Shown piece after piece: positions 11,794-23,981 of a DNA stretch of 64,000 nt. The first letter of the stretch is position 1; the number at the start of each line of letters is the position of its first letter. The stretch comes from Apophysomyces variabilis (Eukaryota; Mucoromycota; Mucoromycetes; Mucorales; Mucoraceae). Location of the stretch: positions 550,962 through 614,961 of the forward strand of contig MZZL01000409.1 of assembly GCA_002749535.1 (NCBI GenBank), read 5' to 3'. Both the position numbers and the translations under genes were made by a program. Below the pieces are notes generated by a model. The model did no database searches and was not told the DNA's origin. It saw only the letters and a program-made list of their open reading frames with translations.

Positions 11794-13344
11794 CTTTGTG
11801 TCCTGAACACGGCAATCAAGCAGCAGGACTATAGAGAGATTGATTGTTTGCCTAAGCGCACCACAATTGCGCACTTTGGCATCGAAGTGACGTAGTAATG
11901 AACGATCCAATGAGATTTTCCACGGATCCTTACCTTGGAACTCCAATGCATTAAATAAAATACTGGAAAGCAGAATTCGGACCATATATATAATAAAGAT
12001 CACGAAACAACATGGGTATAGCTCACATAAGACTTTTGGCCGTCTCTTTACGCCTCTTTTCCAGTATTTCGTGTTTATGCATATCAAGGTTTAGCGCCGC
12101 TAGGGAGATGTTTTACTTTGCTTATCACTGAAAAATGCAACTGATTGATAGTGAAAGGCCTGTTGTTGCACTAACAAGAAAGTTCGTCTAGAATAATCTG
12201 TAAATAGCAAGATAAGCAATGAGAATACATGGTAAAACGCTGACACCTAAGGGATGACAGGTTAAGGGTCAATAACAGAGTCAAAGATACAACTTGTCGT
12301 CAAAATTGCATAGCCATGGGGTAAAGAAAGTATCCTGAGGTAAATAGATTGTTGTCAATTTATTAAAGAGAGAACGGGCATGGAAGAATGAGAGACATAC
12401 GTTATATTTCTTTCTGGTTCGAATGGGTGACTGAGGTTCTTGTAGTCTGTAAGTTCTCTATTAGAATAGATAAGGTGTCAATGGGTTGCTGTAACTCAAG
12501 CATGAAAAGTCATTGATCAACCAAGTGTTCTGTCCCACATGGACTAGCGGAAAGAAAATAAAGAGCATTGGTGAGGTTAGACGGGAAGTTTTATGTTATG
12601 CAGTCTGGACGGAATCACTTTTTTTATAATGGTTAAGCTAAAATGTCATACTACTTTACAATCCGTGTTTGTCTTCCTCCTTCTCATTTTAATGGATATG
12701 TATATTACATCATAGAGGACCAAGTGGCTAACAGGTAATCTACTCCTTGAACCATGTCATTGAGAAGACAAAGGGTTGGTGGTCATGGTTCGGGTCATCT
12801 AAAGAAGGAAATGCGGGGAACTAATTGCTTTCGGTTCCCCAAGGGGGGATATCAACAGACCCACGCGGGAAACGGGGAACACAAGGAAATATGTAACCAG
12901 GTGTGCGCATGATGATGAATAAAAAGGATGATAAAGGGGGGAATGCTGAGGGAGGGAAAAGGCTTTATGCCCTGCATTCTTTTTATCTGGCTTTGCGGGC
13001 GCCAAATCAAAAGGATAAGGTATCAATAAGTTCAAAGGTTTCACCATCACCGAGGAAAATTACTACAGGGCTCTAGTGTTTGTTGATAGTTTTTTTACCT
13101 ATGGGCTTTTTTGTATCTTTAAGTTTAGCACAAAAAAGGTCATCTTGAGAAAGAGAGAAAAAAAAAAGGATCCGGATGTCATGCCTTGTGCGTAAATTGG
13201 GTGGGAATATCGATAAATGCTCTCCATCTCCTTTCTACTTTTTCTTTCTTATTCCCCGCTTCTCTCTCTCTTTTTTTTTTGTCTCTCTTTCTCTCTATAT
13301 ACAAACCCTTTCTTTTTCTATTATATACCATATCCTCTCAGATC
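11794..13344. other. Intergenic, no supported gene
   Basis: About 1.55 kb. The 3' part (13140-13340) is strongly pyrimidine-rich with TATATA-like sequence and looks like the promoter and 5' UTR of the next gene. The minus-strand frame 12799-13050 shows no motif. Confidence 0.5.
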
Positions 13345-14479
13345 ATGAAAGCATGCATTTGCGTGGATTATCTTTCTTATGACTGGAAACCAAATGAATT
13401 AATCGAAGCTTACCATGAAATCCGGAAACAAATGGAAAAGAACAGAGTCAGACTCTTATCATCATCCAATCTTGATATAAAACAGCAGAGGAAATTAAGA
13501 CTTGAGCGTAATAACTTGATGCGGTATGAAAACACAATCTGGAGACAAATGGCAAGAGCCTGCACAGATCGTTTGAGTAATCAGAACCAGATGATTCACC
13601 CATCGTCAGTCAATTGGTAGGACAAAATACGCCGAAAGAAGCAATATCATTAAATTTCGCTTTGGCGTTTTATTTTCCCTCTAGGCAGAAAGAATCGGAT
13701 ATTACATGTAAATTGAGCCTCTCCTATTTATTTCATTCCGTCTCTGTTGCCATGCTCACCATGTCTTGACAGGGCTCTATGGGCCTCTTTACAAAACTGA
13801 GCTTGACGCTCAAACCGTCTCTCCTCCATCTTCACCGCCAGAACTGAAATCAGTCCTACGAAAGACAACAGTTTCCAGACAATGGCAACTGCATCAATTA
13901 CGCCAGGAGCTTATGTTGTCAACTTCACTGAATGAAGCCTGGGGTTCCTTCGAACGACCCCTCTATCGGCCGTGGTCTAAATGTGTCTCGGACCCTGGTA
14001 CAGCATCATCACACGGCGTACGGTTCAATCCAGAAGTTGTTCAATTCAATTACTATCCGGAATCACCCGTTCGGGAGTCGATTTCCTTGGGAAATCATAA
14101 ACTTTCTTCCTGGCTGGAAGATTCCTATGACGAGGAGCTCGAAGATGAAACTTTATGGGCTTTGCTGGTAGATGTTAGCCAGTTTATCAAAAAATCATCC
14201 CGTATCTACCTAGACCGCGTTGTACAGCGACTAGAACCAAATCAGGCAAGATCAAAAGACACGCTACAGTTACAGATTGGAAACACTTTGGACGTTCTCA
14301 CTGTTCTTATGGCCACAGTAAGAACAGTGGCTTCATTAACCGCTACCTGGCTTATGTATCAGAGCCTTGCACCTATTTTCTGGACCTACAACCGCACATT
14401 CCGCGGGCGAACAGGCAAAGCACAACTTCCGATTAAAGACCGCATTCCATCAGATAAGGCAACCACTGCCGTGTGTTGA
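13345..14479 (+). CDS. Reg1/AreA-type (PF08550-like) protein, putative PP1 regulatory subunit
   Basis: Three exons (13345-13616, a 23-nt micro-exon 13685-13707, 13773-14479) give 333 residues. The N-terminal ~110 residues match the fungal domain found in Reg1-type phosphatase regulators and AreA-like proteins: VDYLSYDWKPNELIEAY, then ENTIWRQMARA, then SVNWQKESDITWLYGPLY, the signature being N.K.SD.TWLYGP. The micro-exon encodes the QKESDIT part. Downstream SVLRK and GVRFNPEVVQF resemble Reg1's RVxF-type PP1-docking region. Unusually, the C-terminus has a hydrophobic stretch (about residues 275-310) that could be a membrane segment. Yeast Reg1 guides PP1 in glucose repression; whether this protein does so is inference. 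Confidence 0.75.
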
Positions 14480-16612
14480 ACCAACAAAAAAAAAACCATA
14501 ACTTTCTTAACCCTCTTTATGCCATTGTATTGTACATAAAAATGTCCTCTTTGTTTCCTTTTCCCCCCTTTTTCAGGTCATGTGAAGTTACGACGGAATT
14601 CTTTAAATGGTATTTGATATGGCGTGGGTAAGCCATATGGAGTGAAGGAAAAAAAACCTTAACGGAAACCGCCGCATGCCGTAGCTTATCGGGAACACCA
14701 GTAAAAAAAAGGGCTCCATTTTCGCTTCATGAATTTCTATCGCGCTCCAAACAACTTCGGTCATGCTGCATACTCTTTGCAGGAGTACATTGAGCACTTA
14801 TTGAGAACATCCAAAAATTGCTGCTTTTTTCGTTTATGTTTGTATTCACTCTGTACCTAATATAGATAGTCTGCAATGTCCTTATTTACTTCCTGCTACC
14901 TGATATCTTTCTTTTCTCTCAATGTACAAATAACATGTGCTACATGAAGAAGAAAGAATAAATGTGCATGATTGGGGCCCTCTATAGATAAGCTTTTTTG
15001 GTTGATGTAAGTTATATAGTGATATCGACTAAATTATGAATGGGAAAACTCGCCCTCATCTGTTAATTATGCAATTTTCACGATGTCTAATGCATGTATA
15101 AGCAATGACGAATACGGTATGCTCGTGGCATAGCCATTACTTGAGTAACTTTGATGCTTTTCTCTATCAATGGATTTATGTAGCTGGATTAAACTTTAGA
15201 AGCCTACAAGCTTAGTCAATGGCTTTCAACGTACAGAACGTGTACACATACCTTTTTTATCATTACAGAAAGTGTATGGCTCCACGTTGACATCTCCACT
15301 CTGACTTACCATGCGAAGGCCTAGTATATTAAAGTCATTATGGAACAGGAGACGAGGAAGCAAAATAAATCGCAGAGTAATATTATCTTCTTTACTTTTT
15401 ATACGCTCATCCTATTCAGTATCAATATAAAGAAAGCCATGTTCAACATGGTTGTGGACTTGGTCATTACTGGTAATTAAGGGAAGCCTATGTCCAGTTT
15501 TGCATCAGATTACGGAATGGTAGAGATACATCTACATTTTGTTAATTATTACCAGTTTTATACAAAAGAGATACGATCCGATGCTATGGTTATGTGGCTA
15601 TACTTACTCCTACATTTAGCCGTGGATGTTTCTCGAATTTTTCTTCCCGGTTTCCCCGAGTTACAAAACGGTCAATGTTCTCCAACGGACAATAATTTCG
15701 TCCATCATTATCGACCAAAAAAAAAATTCAGACATGGTATAGAAAAGTCTTTCCATCAGAATCGAATCGTAAACTTTTAGGAGACCTTCTGGCAAAATAA
15801 TCATGCGTTGTCTGACCATCCTACGAGACAATCAATTGTAACGTAAACAAACGGCCAATAGGTGCGTGTATATCAAAAAGCGGCGCACCCTTGTACGGGT
15901 ATAACTTTCTGCGAGAAGTCGGATCGTTGACATGTTCATATACAAAATCACTGTAAAAGTTGTTTGGCAAGTAGGTCAATTCGTCAAGTATGAAACAAGC
16001 TCTTGTAAGGTATTTGTTTTCTAGTTTCTAGTTGATTGTGAGGACTCTTTGTTAGAGAACATCGTGATGGTAAATTTCACTTCCATCACGTTGATGGCCA
16101 TTTTTCTTTTCTTTTCCACAGAACTGTCAGGCACTCCACAATATTCCCCCGTTTTCCTTTTTAAGGGTTCAATTTTCGTAGCCATTCGGAAAATTGAGTC
16201 ATCCCCCGCAGACAACAAATTGGTGAGGGCAATGTAAAAAGAACGTAAGGCTAATAACGATCACCTCCTTCTTTCAGAGATAAGAAGCAATTCATTGATA
16301 TCACACTAAACAAGTGTTTATTTTTTTTTTCCTCCCCGTGGTAAAAGCTGTTGACCGGGGATATACAGCAGCGCATTTAATAAAAAAACGTGTACCCAAA
16401 AATGTCTTATCGAACGAATTTCGCGGTAGGGTTCTCACGAAACAGCGATAACAGGCGATTGGATATCAATGTGACTGTTTATGCTATCGCTCGTAGCAAT
16501 CTTTCGGATCTCTCCCTCAACATTTTTTTCCGTTTCCTACCCGACTGTCCTTAACTATTTTTTTTTCCTCTTCTTCTTTCTCCCTTTCTTTCTGTTTTTT
16601 CTTACACTTACG
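14480..16612. other. Long intergenic stretch, no supported gene
   Basis: About 2.1 kb of AT-rich sequence. Frames at 15490-15780 (plus) and 16021-16218 (minus) lack motifs and splice partners. The last ~150 bp are CT-rich and precede the next gene's start. Confidence 0.5.
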
Positions 16613-18498
16613 ATGCAAACACAGGAAACATCAGATGTACTTTCGCAACCGACGCTTACCACTTCCCGACGACCTAGTTTAAAATACATATTTGCACCAT
16701 TGAGCCAACCTCAAACGAGTAGCACATCCTCTACCAATAAGATCATCCTTGATTATTTGCTTTATTTGTCTATACAATCCAGACTTAAACAGGCTCACGT
16801 GGAGCTATTGGAGTTATCAATGCCATTACCAGACCACGATGATGATTCAATGGAAGCCCGTAAACAACGGTGGGTGGATAGTGCATCAAAGGCCGAGCAG
16901 GATAAAAATGCAGTAGAATCTATTGTGGCAGGTGAGTGACATATTTTAATCCAGATTCAAAAAAGAAAGGGGGCGAGAGATGTTTTGGGGGGAGGGGGAG
17001 TTACAAGATAGAAAGAGAGTGTGCGTATGGACAACTGCAAAGAAGAGGGGGGGGGGGAATAGGAATATATATTTGTGTGGAGTAGAGGGTTTTTTGGGAG
17101 AGGGTAAAGGAACAAGAGGTCAACAAAGGCCTGTGCCTAAATCACGTTTTTATATATGGTTGTAGGTATACTTTCCAGTCATCAAAGTAAAAAACCATCT
17201 TTCCAAATGGACGTCAGTTTTGAACAACGGTTACACCTATGTCAACTGACAAATTTCGTCTTTGGTCGTTTTGATGCAACCTCCACGGGTGAGCACGTGA
17301 TTGCACACAATTCTGCGCGCCGGAGGAGACATGAGACACAAATGGCATCCATCATTGAGTCTGACCAAAATGAGGATTGTGATATCAAGCGACGATACAA
17401 ACTGTTTTCGAAACATATCATACCCTCATTTTGCAGACGCCATCGACGCCAGGGCTGTCCTTGTTGTCGCTCTTCTTATTCATCAAAGCGTAAGTCTGAG
17501 CACGCTCAGTCGCAAACACCTCAAGAAAAGGCCGCTTTGGATGAACATCCACCCACTCCGCCTGCAGGCCTCATCGAAGCAATACCCGCCTTTCTAAAGA
17601 CAAGTGCTGATATGCTGCGACACACATTGGAAACAGGAGAAGACCAGGAGGCAACGCCTATGATCTTCGCTGGACAAAAAGTGATGGGCGGTGGAATGCC
17701 ACCTCGTTGGTATGATTTATTCCTTGAACTGTTGACGCAGGCGGCAATAGAGAGTTATCTATGTGATGGTCAGGCTGGTTTGGAGCCGATCTTTGAGATT
17801 TTCTCTTATGGAGATGTCGAGGATGAAGACGAACCGGAAGAAACGGAGGAAGAGGAACATGATGAAGTGGAGGATCAGGAAGAAGATGAATGGGGTGTCA
17901 AAGCTGCCGATCACCATCTTTTGTTTCCTAAAACTCGAACAATGTATCTCTTCAAGACTCAAGTCCGTGAAAGAGAAAAAGAGGTATCTTTTGCCTTTCT
18001 TTGGAATGACATCTTGTTTAAGGTGATAGCTCAACTTTTTGTTTCCAGTTTCTTATTGTAGAGCAAGGAGATGATCTCAAACAGCATTTCGAAAAATTAG
18101 CGCAGAGATATCCCTTACAAGCATTTGAGAAAAGCATGGGTGAATTTATTCAGATGATACTGGACACCATGGATGTTCCTGCGTTGGACAAGGTAGAGAA
18201 TGAAAAAGATGAGCATTGTGCGTTTCTCATTTTCGTTTATTCTTTTCTTAAGTATGAGAAAGGGGATGAAAGTCCGGCTTCAGCTTCTTTAGAGTCATCT
18301 CCGGAACTTAATCCGTCGACTATGCCATCGGTGTACAAGTATCCAGGCGATGGCTCTCTGTTGATGCCGGAGATCCCGGATGTGGAGGAAGAAGAAAAAG
18401 GTGTGCAGGACACACCAGCCGACAACGGTAACATGACCCACGGCATGAAGCGACGTGCATCCGTCTCCATTGAATCAGAGGCGAAACGCACAAGATAA
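16613..18498 (+). CDS. Conserved-looking fungal protein of unknown function
   Basis: Exons 16613-16931, 17166-17983 and 18049-18498 give 528 residues. I do not recognise the family. Visible parts: a Ser/Thr-rich N-terminus, a helical stretch (YLLYLSIQSRLKQAHVELLEL), a basic Cys-rich patch (FCRRHRRQGCPCCRSS), a conserved-looking core (MPPRWYDLFLELLTQAAIE), a long acidic run of Glu/Asp near 17815-17890 and a basic C-terminus (MKRRASVSIESEAKRTR) that could be a nuclear signal. Intron 1 contains an 11-G run at 17047-17057. Bases 18193-18252 have intron-like borders but are in frame without a stop, so a 508-residue isoform is possible. A nuclear role is only a guess. Confidence 0.75.
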
Positions 18499-20323
18499 TC
18501 ATCCTATTTCTCCACGCACACCCAAACACTTCTCCTATACACTCCATTTTCCGTCAAAGAGAAAAGAACTTAACCTTACTCCTCTCCTACCCCATTCTTA
18601 CCACCCTATTCCCCTCACAGAACCTTTTCTTTTTCATCCTGTATCTATTCTTGCGTCTTAATACAATCTTCTCTTTATTTTTGCATGGTCTATCATCAAC
18701 GTGCATTCTAAGATGACTCTAGTAATAGCACAAAATAAATATCCACGTCAGGGTTGTTCATCGGAGATGAGATCCGTGTGGTGCATATTTGGAATCTATG
18801 ATCCTGGTGTTTATATGCTGTTGAACTTCGGTTCCTAAAGTACCAGCCAACTTCTCCGCCAAAAGATAACTTATCAGACGCTTTCTTTACCCCAACAGCA
18901 ATTCTAGCAATCCGATTAATTAGCCAGTGCCAAACGCATAGAATGATTTTTGAAATTTCTGTTGATGCAAGCAGCTAAACCGCGTGGAGCCGGCTTGTTA
19001 TTCTAGACTTTGAAATATAGATACAACAGTGAATCCGTTTGGAATGGATATCTACCTACAGAGGCATTAGACCATCTAAGATGGACTCGTGTGCTGATGC
19101 GGAACCTCATAAGTCAAAACTAATTTAGTTGTGGATCATGCACATTTAGACAATCAATGGGTTAATGGATGACAAACCATATGATGTTTGTAGTTAGTAA
19201 TACCTCGAACATATGCTTTAAGATTGAACGCTTCCATTCTGTTACCGAGCCGTCGTCGCTGGTTATCTAGCAGTTTTCATTGGAAACCAGTCTTCTGAAT
19301 ACAAACAGCATATAAAGAAGCTGCATTCTCAACTTCTGAATTCACTATTACTTCTGGACTAGTATTATCTATAAGTATGGCAATGTTTTACTTGGGTAAT
19401 TATCTCTTTTGCGATGTCCATGGCACTCTGATCTACCGGGTTAACTGAGAGCAGGATATTACTATGAAAGCAGAGACTTGCAGCGGTTGTTTTCAGTATT
19501 ATCGTATCAAGACTGGGTAGGAAGGATGATTATATGTCCATCCAGCGATATCAACATCGTAAACGATGACGTTTCCTTGCTATCAAAAAGTAACGCAATC
19601 TGCGATTTTCGCACATTTTACAATGTCTCTTTCTTCACAAGAAACATGAATGTAGGCTTGTTTGAACAGTATTCTTCTTCTATACGTTAGTTCACCGGCT
19701 TGTTTGCTGGTGTCTGATGGGATCAAAGACATAATGGTCGATCGATAAATAACAAAGCAAGCGGTTTGTTTTGTTTTCCATTAGAAAGATCCATTGTTGT
19801 TCAACTCTGACTCGTAAATATTAAACCGCTTGGATACTGCGTAAGTTGTATAAAAGAGTCGTACATCGCTTGATGCGGTTCCTGTGAGCCCCTCACGCAC
19901 CTCTCAAAAGTCTTTGTCCCTCATTTCGACCTTTGCGATAAAAGGTGGCCCTCCAAGTTTTAGAGGAGTCTAGTTCCTTTCCATTTTGTGTTCCCATTCC
20001 TTCGTTTACCTGAATTCTTTGCCTTGGACATTGACAGGGCGTATCCATTTGGTTTGTACATGTGAGGTCGGAAACATAAAAAATTACCATCTTATAGCGC
20101 ATGCAAAAAATAGAGTGCGTCGCATCATCGTGTCATTCACGTGCAGCATTGGGCTGCCGGGTATGAAAGGCTTGCCATTGGTGCATTCCCGTTCCACCTG
20201 ATCGGCTCGTGCAGCTGGAAAAAGGGGGGTGATGGAAGCGGTCACATCGGGGGGTTAAGAATAAAACTACCGCGTTTGGTTACCTTTTCCCTTTTCACAT
20301 CTTTCTCTTATCAAAACTATTAT
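18499..20323. other. Intergenic, no supported gene
   Basis: About 1.8 kb. Frames at 19478-19690 and 19893-20201 have no motif and overlap on both strands. The last 100 bp should contain the promoter of the transporter gene. Confidence 0.5.
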
Positions 20324-21815
20324 ATGCCTCCTCTCAATTCAAAGACAACGGCTGCCGTGGTATTAGCGACCGGCATGCTTATTTCTGGTAAGACTTATTT
20401 ATCATTGAACTTGCATCGCATAGAAGCATGGAAATCTTATCTCTACTTCTTTTCTTTTTTGGAATAAGGTGTTTGTAACACTATCTTGAACAAATACCAA
20501 GATATGGTATGCGTGGGCAACTGTCATGATTCCAATCCCGATAATCGGAGGTACTTTCAACAACCCGTGTGGCAAACGTAAGTGAAAAAAAAAGAAAGAA
20601 ATGCAAAGGCTGCTTCTTTGTAAGCGACGGGCAGAGGGAAAAGGGGGGGAGCTCATTCTTTATCGGGATCTTTTGATAGGCTTAATATGTTTGTGGGTGA
20701 ATTCGCCGTATGGACCGTTTATCTTTACCAGTTATGGCAACGACGGCGGCAAAGGATGTATCACCAATTGGATTCTGCAACCGGAACAGATAGCCAAGCA
20801 GAACAAATAAAAGTTATAGACGAACCAGAGAAAAAGACTTTTAAAGGCTCTAGACTCCTTTTGTTCTGGATTCCCACCTTGTGCGACTTGACAGCAACCA
20901 CGGTAAATAGGCTTCTTTGACGAATCAATGTGGGGTTGTGACGTTAGGTTTTTTTTAATGGTGAACGCTTTAGGTCATGAACGTCGGTTTATTACTGACC
21001 TCGGCAAGCGTTTACCAAATGCTTCGTGGTGCTGTCGTTATCTTCACGGGTGTATTCAGCTATCTGTTCTTGAACCGAAAGCTGCGGTTATATGAATGGT
21101 TCTCGCTGAGCCTGGTCGTTGCGGGTGTAGGTGTTGTCGGACTCTCTTCGGCATTGTCCCCCCAAAAGAAACCCGGTAGTGTGGACGCAGAAGACGCCAA
21201 TTTGCATTTACAATCTATACTCGGCATGGCTCTTGTTCTTGGATCTCAGCTTTTCACAGCTTCGCAATTTGTGATTGAAGAAAAGATATTCATGCGTTAT
21301 AAAGTCGTGCCCATTGAAGCGGTCGGTTTGGAAGGTTCTTTTGGTTTGCTTTCACTCTTCATCGCCATGCCCATTCTCCATGTCATCCTTGGCAAGAATC
21401 ATCCGTACTTTAATATTGAACAAGGTTTCCACGACTTTTTCGATACGCCTGCTGTTTGGCAAACGGGTGTGGCTATCAGTATATCAATCGCGTTCTTTAA
21501 CTGGTTCGGATTGTCGATCACCAACACCATATCGGCTACTTCACGAAGTACAATTGACGCTTGCAGGTAAGACAAAACTTTCCCCTTTATTTGGCACGTG
21601 AACATATATTCTGTTTTCGTAGAACATTGTTTATCTGGATGGTGTCATTGTATTTGGGATGGGAAAACTTCTCTTGGATCCAAGTGGTCGGTTTCATTAT
21701 GATGGTCACCGGTACATTCTATTTCAATGGCGTGCTGCGCTGGCCGTTTGTCACGTCTGAAGACGAGAACGAAAGAACACCTTTACTGCGTTCTTCCGGT
21801 CCTGGAGACGAATAA
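20324..21815 (+). CDS. SLC35F6-like drug/metabolite-type transporter
   Basis: Polytopic membrane protein of the nucleotide-sugar/drug-metabolite transporter superfamily; human SLC35F6 is lysosomal and mitochondrial. Five exons (20324-20387, 20469-20577, 20680-20902, 20974-21566, 21623-21815) give 393 residues. Landmarks: NTILNKYQDM, TLNMFVGEFAVW, then IPTLCDLTATTVMNVGLLLTSASVYQMLRGAVVIFTG, a very conserved core of this family, GMALVLGSQLFTASQFVIEEK, and SATSRSTIDACRTLFIW. About ten hydrophobic helices are visible. The tail (EDENERTPLLRS) has an acidic dileucine motif of the ExxxLL type, suggesting sorting to the vacuole. The substrate is not known from sequence. Confidence 0.92.
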
Positions 21816-22046
21816 GAAACATCTACCTCTATTTCTTTCATGCAAACGCTTTCGACCTGTAGATACCATCTTTCGTTGTCTAGCACTCCTTTTCTTCTTT
21901 GTTTCATTTTCTTTGTTTCTCGTGTTTAATTTGGTTTCTTTTGTTTAATAACAACAGGAAAGAACAACTGTTCCAACATGGTATAGTTCAGTTACAGAGA
22001 AAATGGCGATGAAGAGATGAAAATGCAAGAGAAACGGTGTGTGTGT

Positions 22047-22047
<1 letters not shown>

Positions 22048-22078
<31 letters not shown>
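22048..22078. repeat. (AG)n microsatellite
   Basis: An uninterrupted AG dinucleotide run of about 31 bp in the intergenic space between the transporter and the DUF202 gene, both of which end here (convergent 3' ends). Confidence 0.95.
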
Positions 22079-22082
<4 letters not shown>

Positions 22083-22139
22083 TTGAGGGAGATAAAGACG
22101 GGAAAAAAGAAAAAGGGTTAGGAATGAGAAATTCAAAAA

Positions 22140-22753
22140 TTACGTCCTGGCCAAGACGGCAACAAATAATGCAATGAGAGCCGTCAGAGTGGAGGTGAAA
22201 GTGATGGCGATGATTCCTCGACTTGCGGGGAAATAACCTTTTGCCATGGCAGTTTGTGCATGAAGGTATCGTATGCAAGCAAAGAGTAAGAAGAACATTC
22301 CCATGACGATGAATGCCATGCCGGTCGGTCGTCCCGAGGTAATCACGTTACGTTCTTGTGTGGTAGACTTATCTAGTCGAAACAGTTGGGTAATGGCAAC
22401 ACCTACTGAGATCGTAGACAGGCTTGTACGTAACCAAGCCAGATAGGTTCGCTCGTTGGCTACACGTTTCTTTATTGTTTAACTTGGCTATGCAGAGTTG
22501 TATGAAGCTTACCGAGGTGATCTCTTGCCACCGTTCCTTTGTTTTCCAAGTAAAGGGAAAATGAGTAGCGATGGTATGTTCTATCCAAATATTGAAGGAG
22601 TGATTCCCATGTTATCGAATCCGACTTTGTCTGATCATCCAACGCTTGCGGTTCTTGGTAAATAGGTTGTTGCTGATAGTCATTTGATGCAGATATAGAG
22701 TTATAAGTTTTGTTTGATTCCGGTGATATTAACAGATGTCTGGTTTCGGACAT
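22140..22753 (-). CDS. DUF202 (YidH-like) three-helix membrane protein
   Basis: Two exons (22753-22513, 22459-22140) give 186 residues. The DUF202 signature spans the splice junction: ENKGTVARDHLANERTYLAWLRTSLS, followed by three hydrophobic helices (ISVGVAITQLF, GMAFIVMGMFFLLFACIRYL, GIIAITFTSTLTALIALFVAV). The N-terminal ~80 residues are soluble and Gln/Ser-rich, with RHLLISPE near the start. Related fungal membrane proteins include vacuolar transporter chaperone Vtc1, which carries the same fold, but this protein's role is not known. It converges on the transporter gene. Confidence 0.88.
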
Positions 22754-23292
22754 GAGCAAAACAACAGGATGAGCAAACCGGAAAGGATAGAGAGAAAAAG
22801 AAAAAGGATAACAGGAAATAAGAGACAAAAAAGAAGAAGAGGTCCGCGTACTTTTTACCCAAGCATTGAAAGGAATGATGTTATTCTATTTTTGAAGTGG
22901 CGCCCGAAACTTAATCAGACCGAACCAAACCATGTTAGGTATCCTCTCCCTCAGTTTGGCTTGATCCTTTTGCATTAGATCCGCATCTAAAGAGGAAGAA
23001 AAAGGAAGCAGGTCTATGCAGAATGATATAGTCATTGGTACATATCAAAATAGGACATACTAAACGAACGTGTACACCCTGATTAGATCGAAAATAAAAC
23101 AGATGCGATACAAGATTTTCCACGTGTCACCACACAATGACCAATCTGTTGAACTTTGACGGTTACGCAAATAACGCAATACTTGACGTTTCTTTTTATT
23201 TTCAGAAAGAGAAGCCCCGTGTTAACAACCGGTTACAGATACTCGAATGAATAGAATGAAACAAACACAGAATAAAGAGCCTTATTGTTTTA
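22754..23292. other. Intergenic, no supported gene
   Basis: About 540 bp between two minus-strand genes; it should hold the DUF202 promoter and the SFR1 3' end. No motif recognised. Confidence 0.5.
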
Positions 23293-23872
23293 TCAGTTAT
23301 GGTGAGTTTCGCCTAAGTGGGAACGAAACATGCCTGTCTCGGTCGAATATTGGATCAGTTCGTGATCAATATGCAGCTTTTTCAACATGCATCCCATATC
23401 ATCATCTTTCTCTTTCTCTTCTTGACTTTCAATGATTCGGGGTTCATCTAAGCCGGTATCAAGAAGACCCTCCCCACGTAAGAGAACCAGCAACGCATAA
23501 GCTGCCTCCTAAATTCAGCCAAAGTTATCCTAACCGATGCAGAACATTGTCAATACTTATATCCTAAAAAAGAATACCTGAGCTATTGTACGCCAACGGA
23601 TGATAAGTTCTTCAAGCTCATGCTCTTCTTTCTAATGATCTTGTGATATCAGCCATTTATATATATACTTTTGATCTGACCTTGTTTCTGTATTCTTTAG
23701 CTCGTTTCATCAGATCTACTTTGGCTTCGCCTTCACGAACTTGTCGTTGCAGCACACGGTCCGTGCTGGATTGCTTTCTGGGATTCTCAGGTTCTGTAAT
23801 GCGCCGTTTCTTGTGCTACCCTCCGAAAAGGGTCAGACCACAGGACCGTGTAAGACACCCGCAGCCTACCAT
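23293..23872 (-). CDS. SFR1/Mei5-like homologous recombination mediator subunit
   Basis: Predicted partner of Swi5 in the complex that stabilises and stimulates Rad51/Dmc1 filaments. Four exons (23872-23870, 23815-23681, 23631-23578, 23508-23293) give 135 residues; exon 1 holds only the ATG codon. A basic start (HKKRRITEPENPRKQ) leads to a coiled coil and the family block: LQRQVREGEAKVDLMKRAK, EYRNKKEEHELEELIRWRTIAQEAAY, comparable to the SFR1 pattern L..LI.KWR...Q. The tail is acidic (SQEEKEKDDDMG). The protein is short compared with animal SFR1, close to its C-terminal domain alone. It lies head-to-head with the LRR gene, 109 bp apart. Confidence 0.68.
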
Positions 23873-23981
23873 GACCGAATTGCTGAGCACGCGACCACAA
23901 CAAAGTGAAAGAGAGAGAAAAAGATGCCTACTTGAAAACGGGACGTGACTTTTTCTCTTTTCGCATCTTGTTTCCCAGCCC

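Noticed and set aside
12799..13050. Minus-strand 83-codon frame
   Set aside because: Pro/Leu-rich low-complexity sequence without a family; overlaps simple-sequence intergenic DNA.
13186..13344. N-terminal extension of the Reg1-like protein
   Set aside because: Phe/Leu-rich translation of a CT-rich leader with TATATA; the domain starts right after the ATG at 13345.
15490..15780. Plus-strand 96-codon frame
   Set aside because: No recognisable motif, no conserved-looking blocks, isolated in a 2.1-kb gene-poor stretch.
16481..16612. N-terminal extension of the 16613 gene (hydrophobic, Phe-rich)
   Set aside because: It is the translation of a pyrimidine-rich 5' leader. The ATG at 16613 starts normal coding composition.
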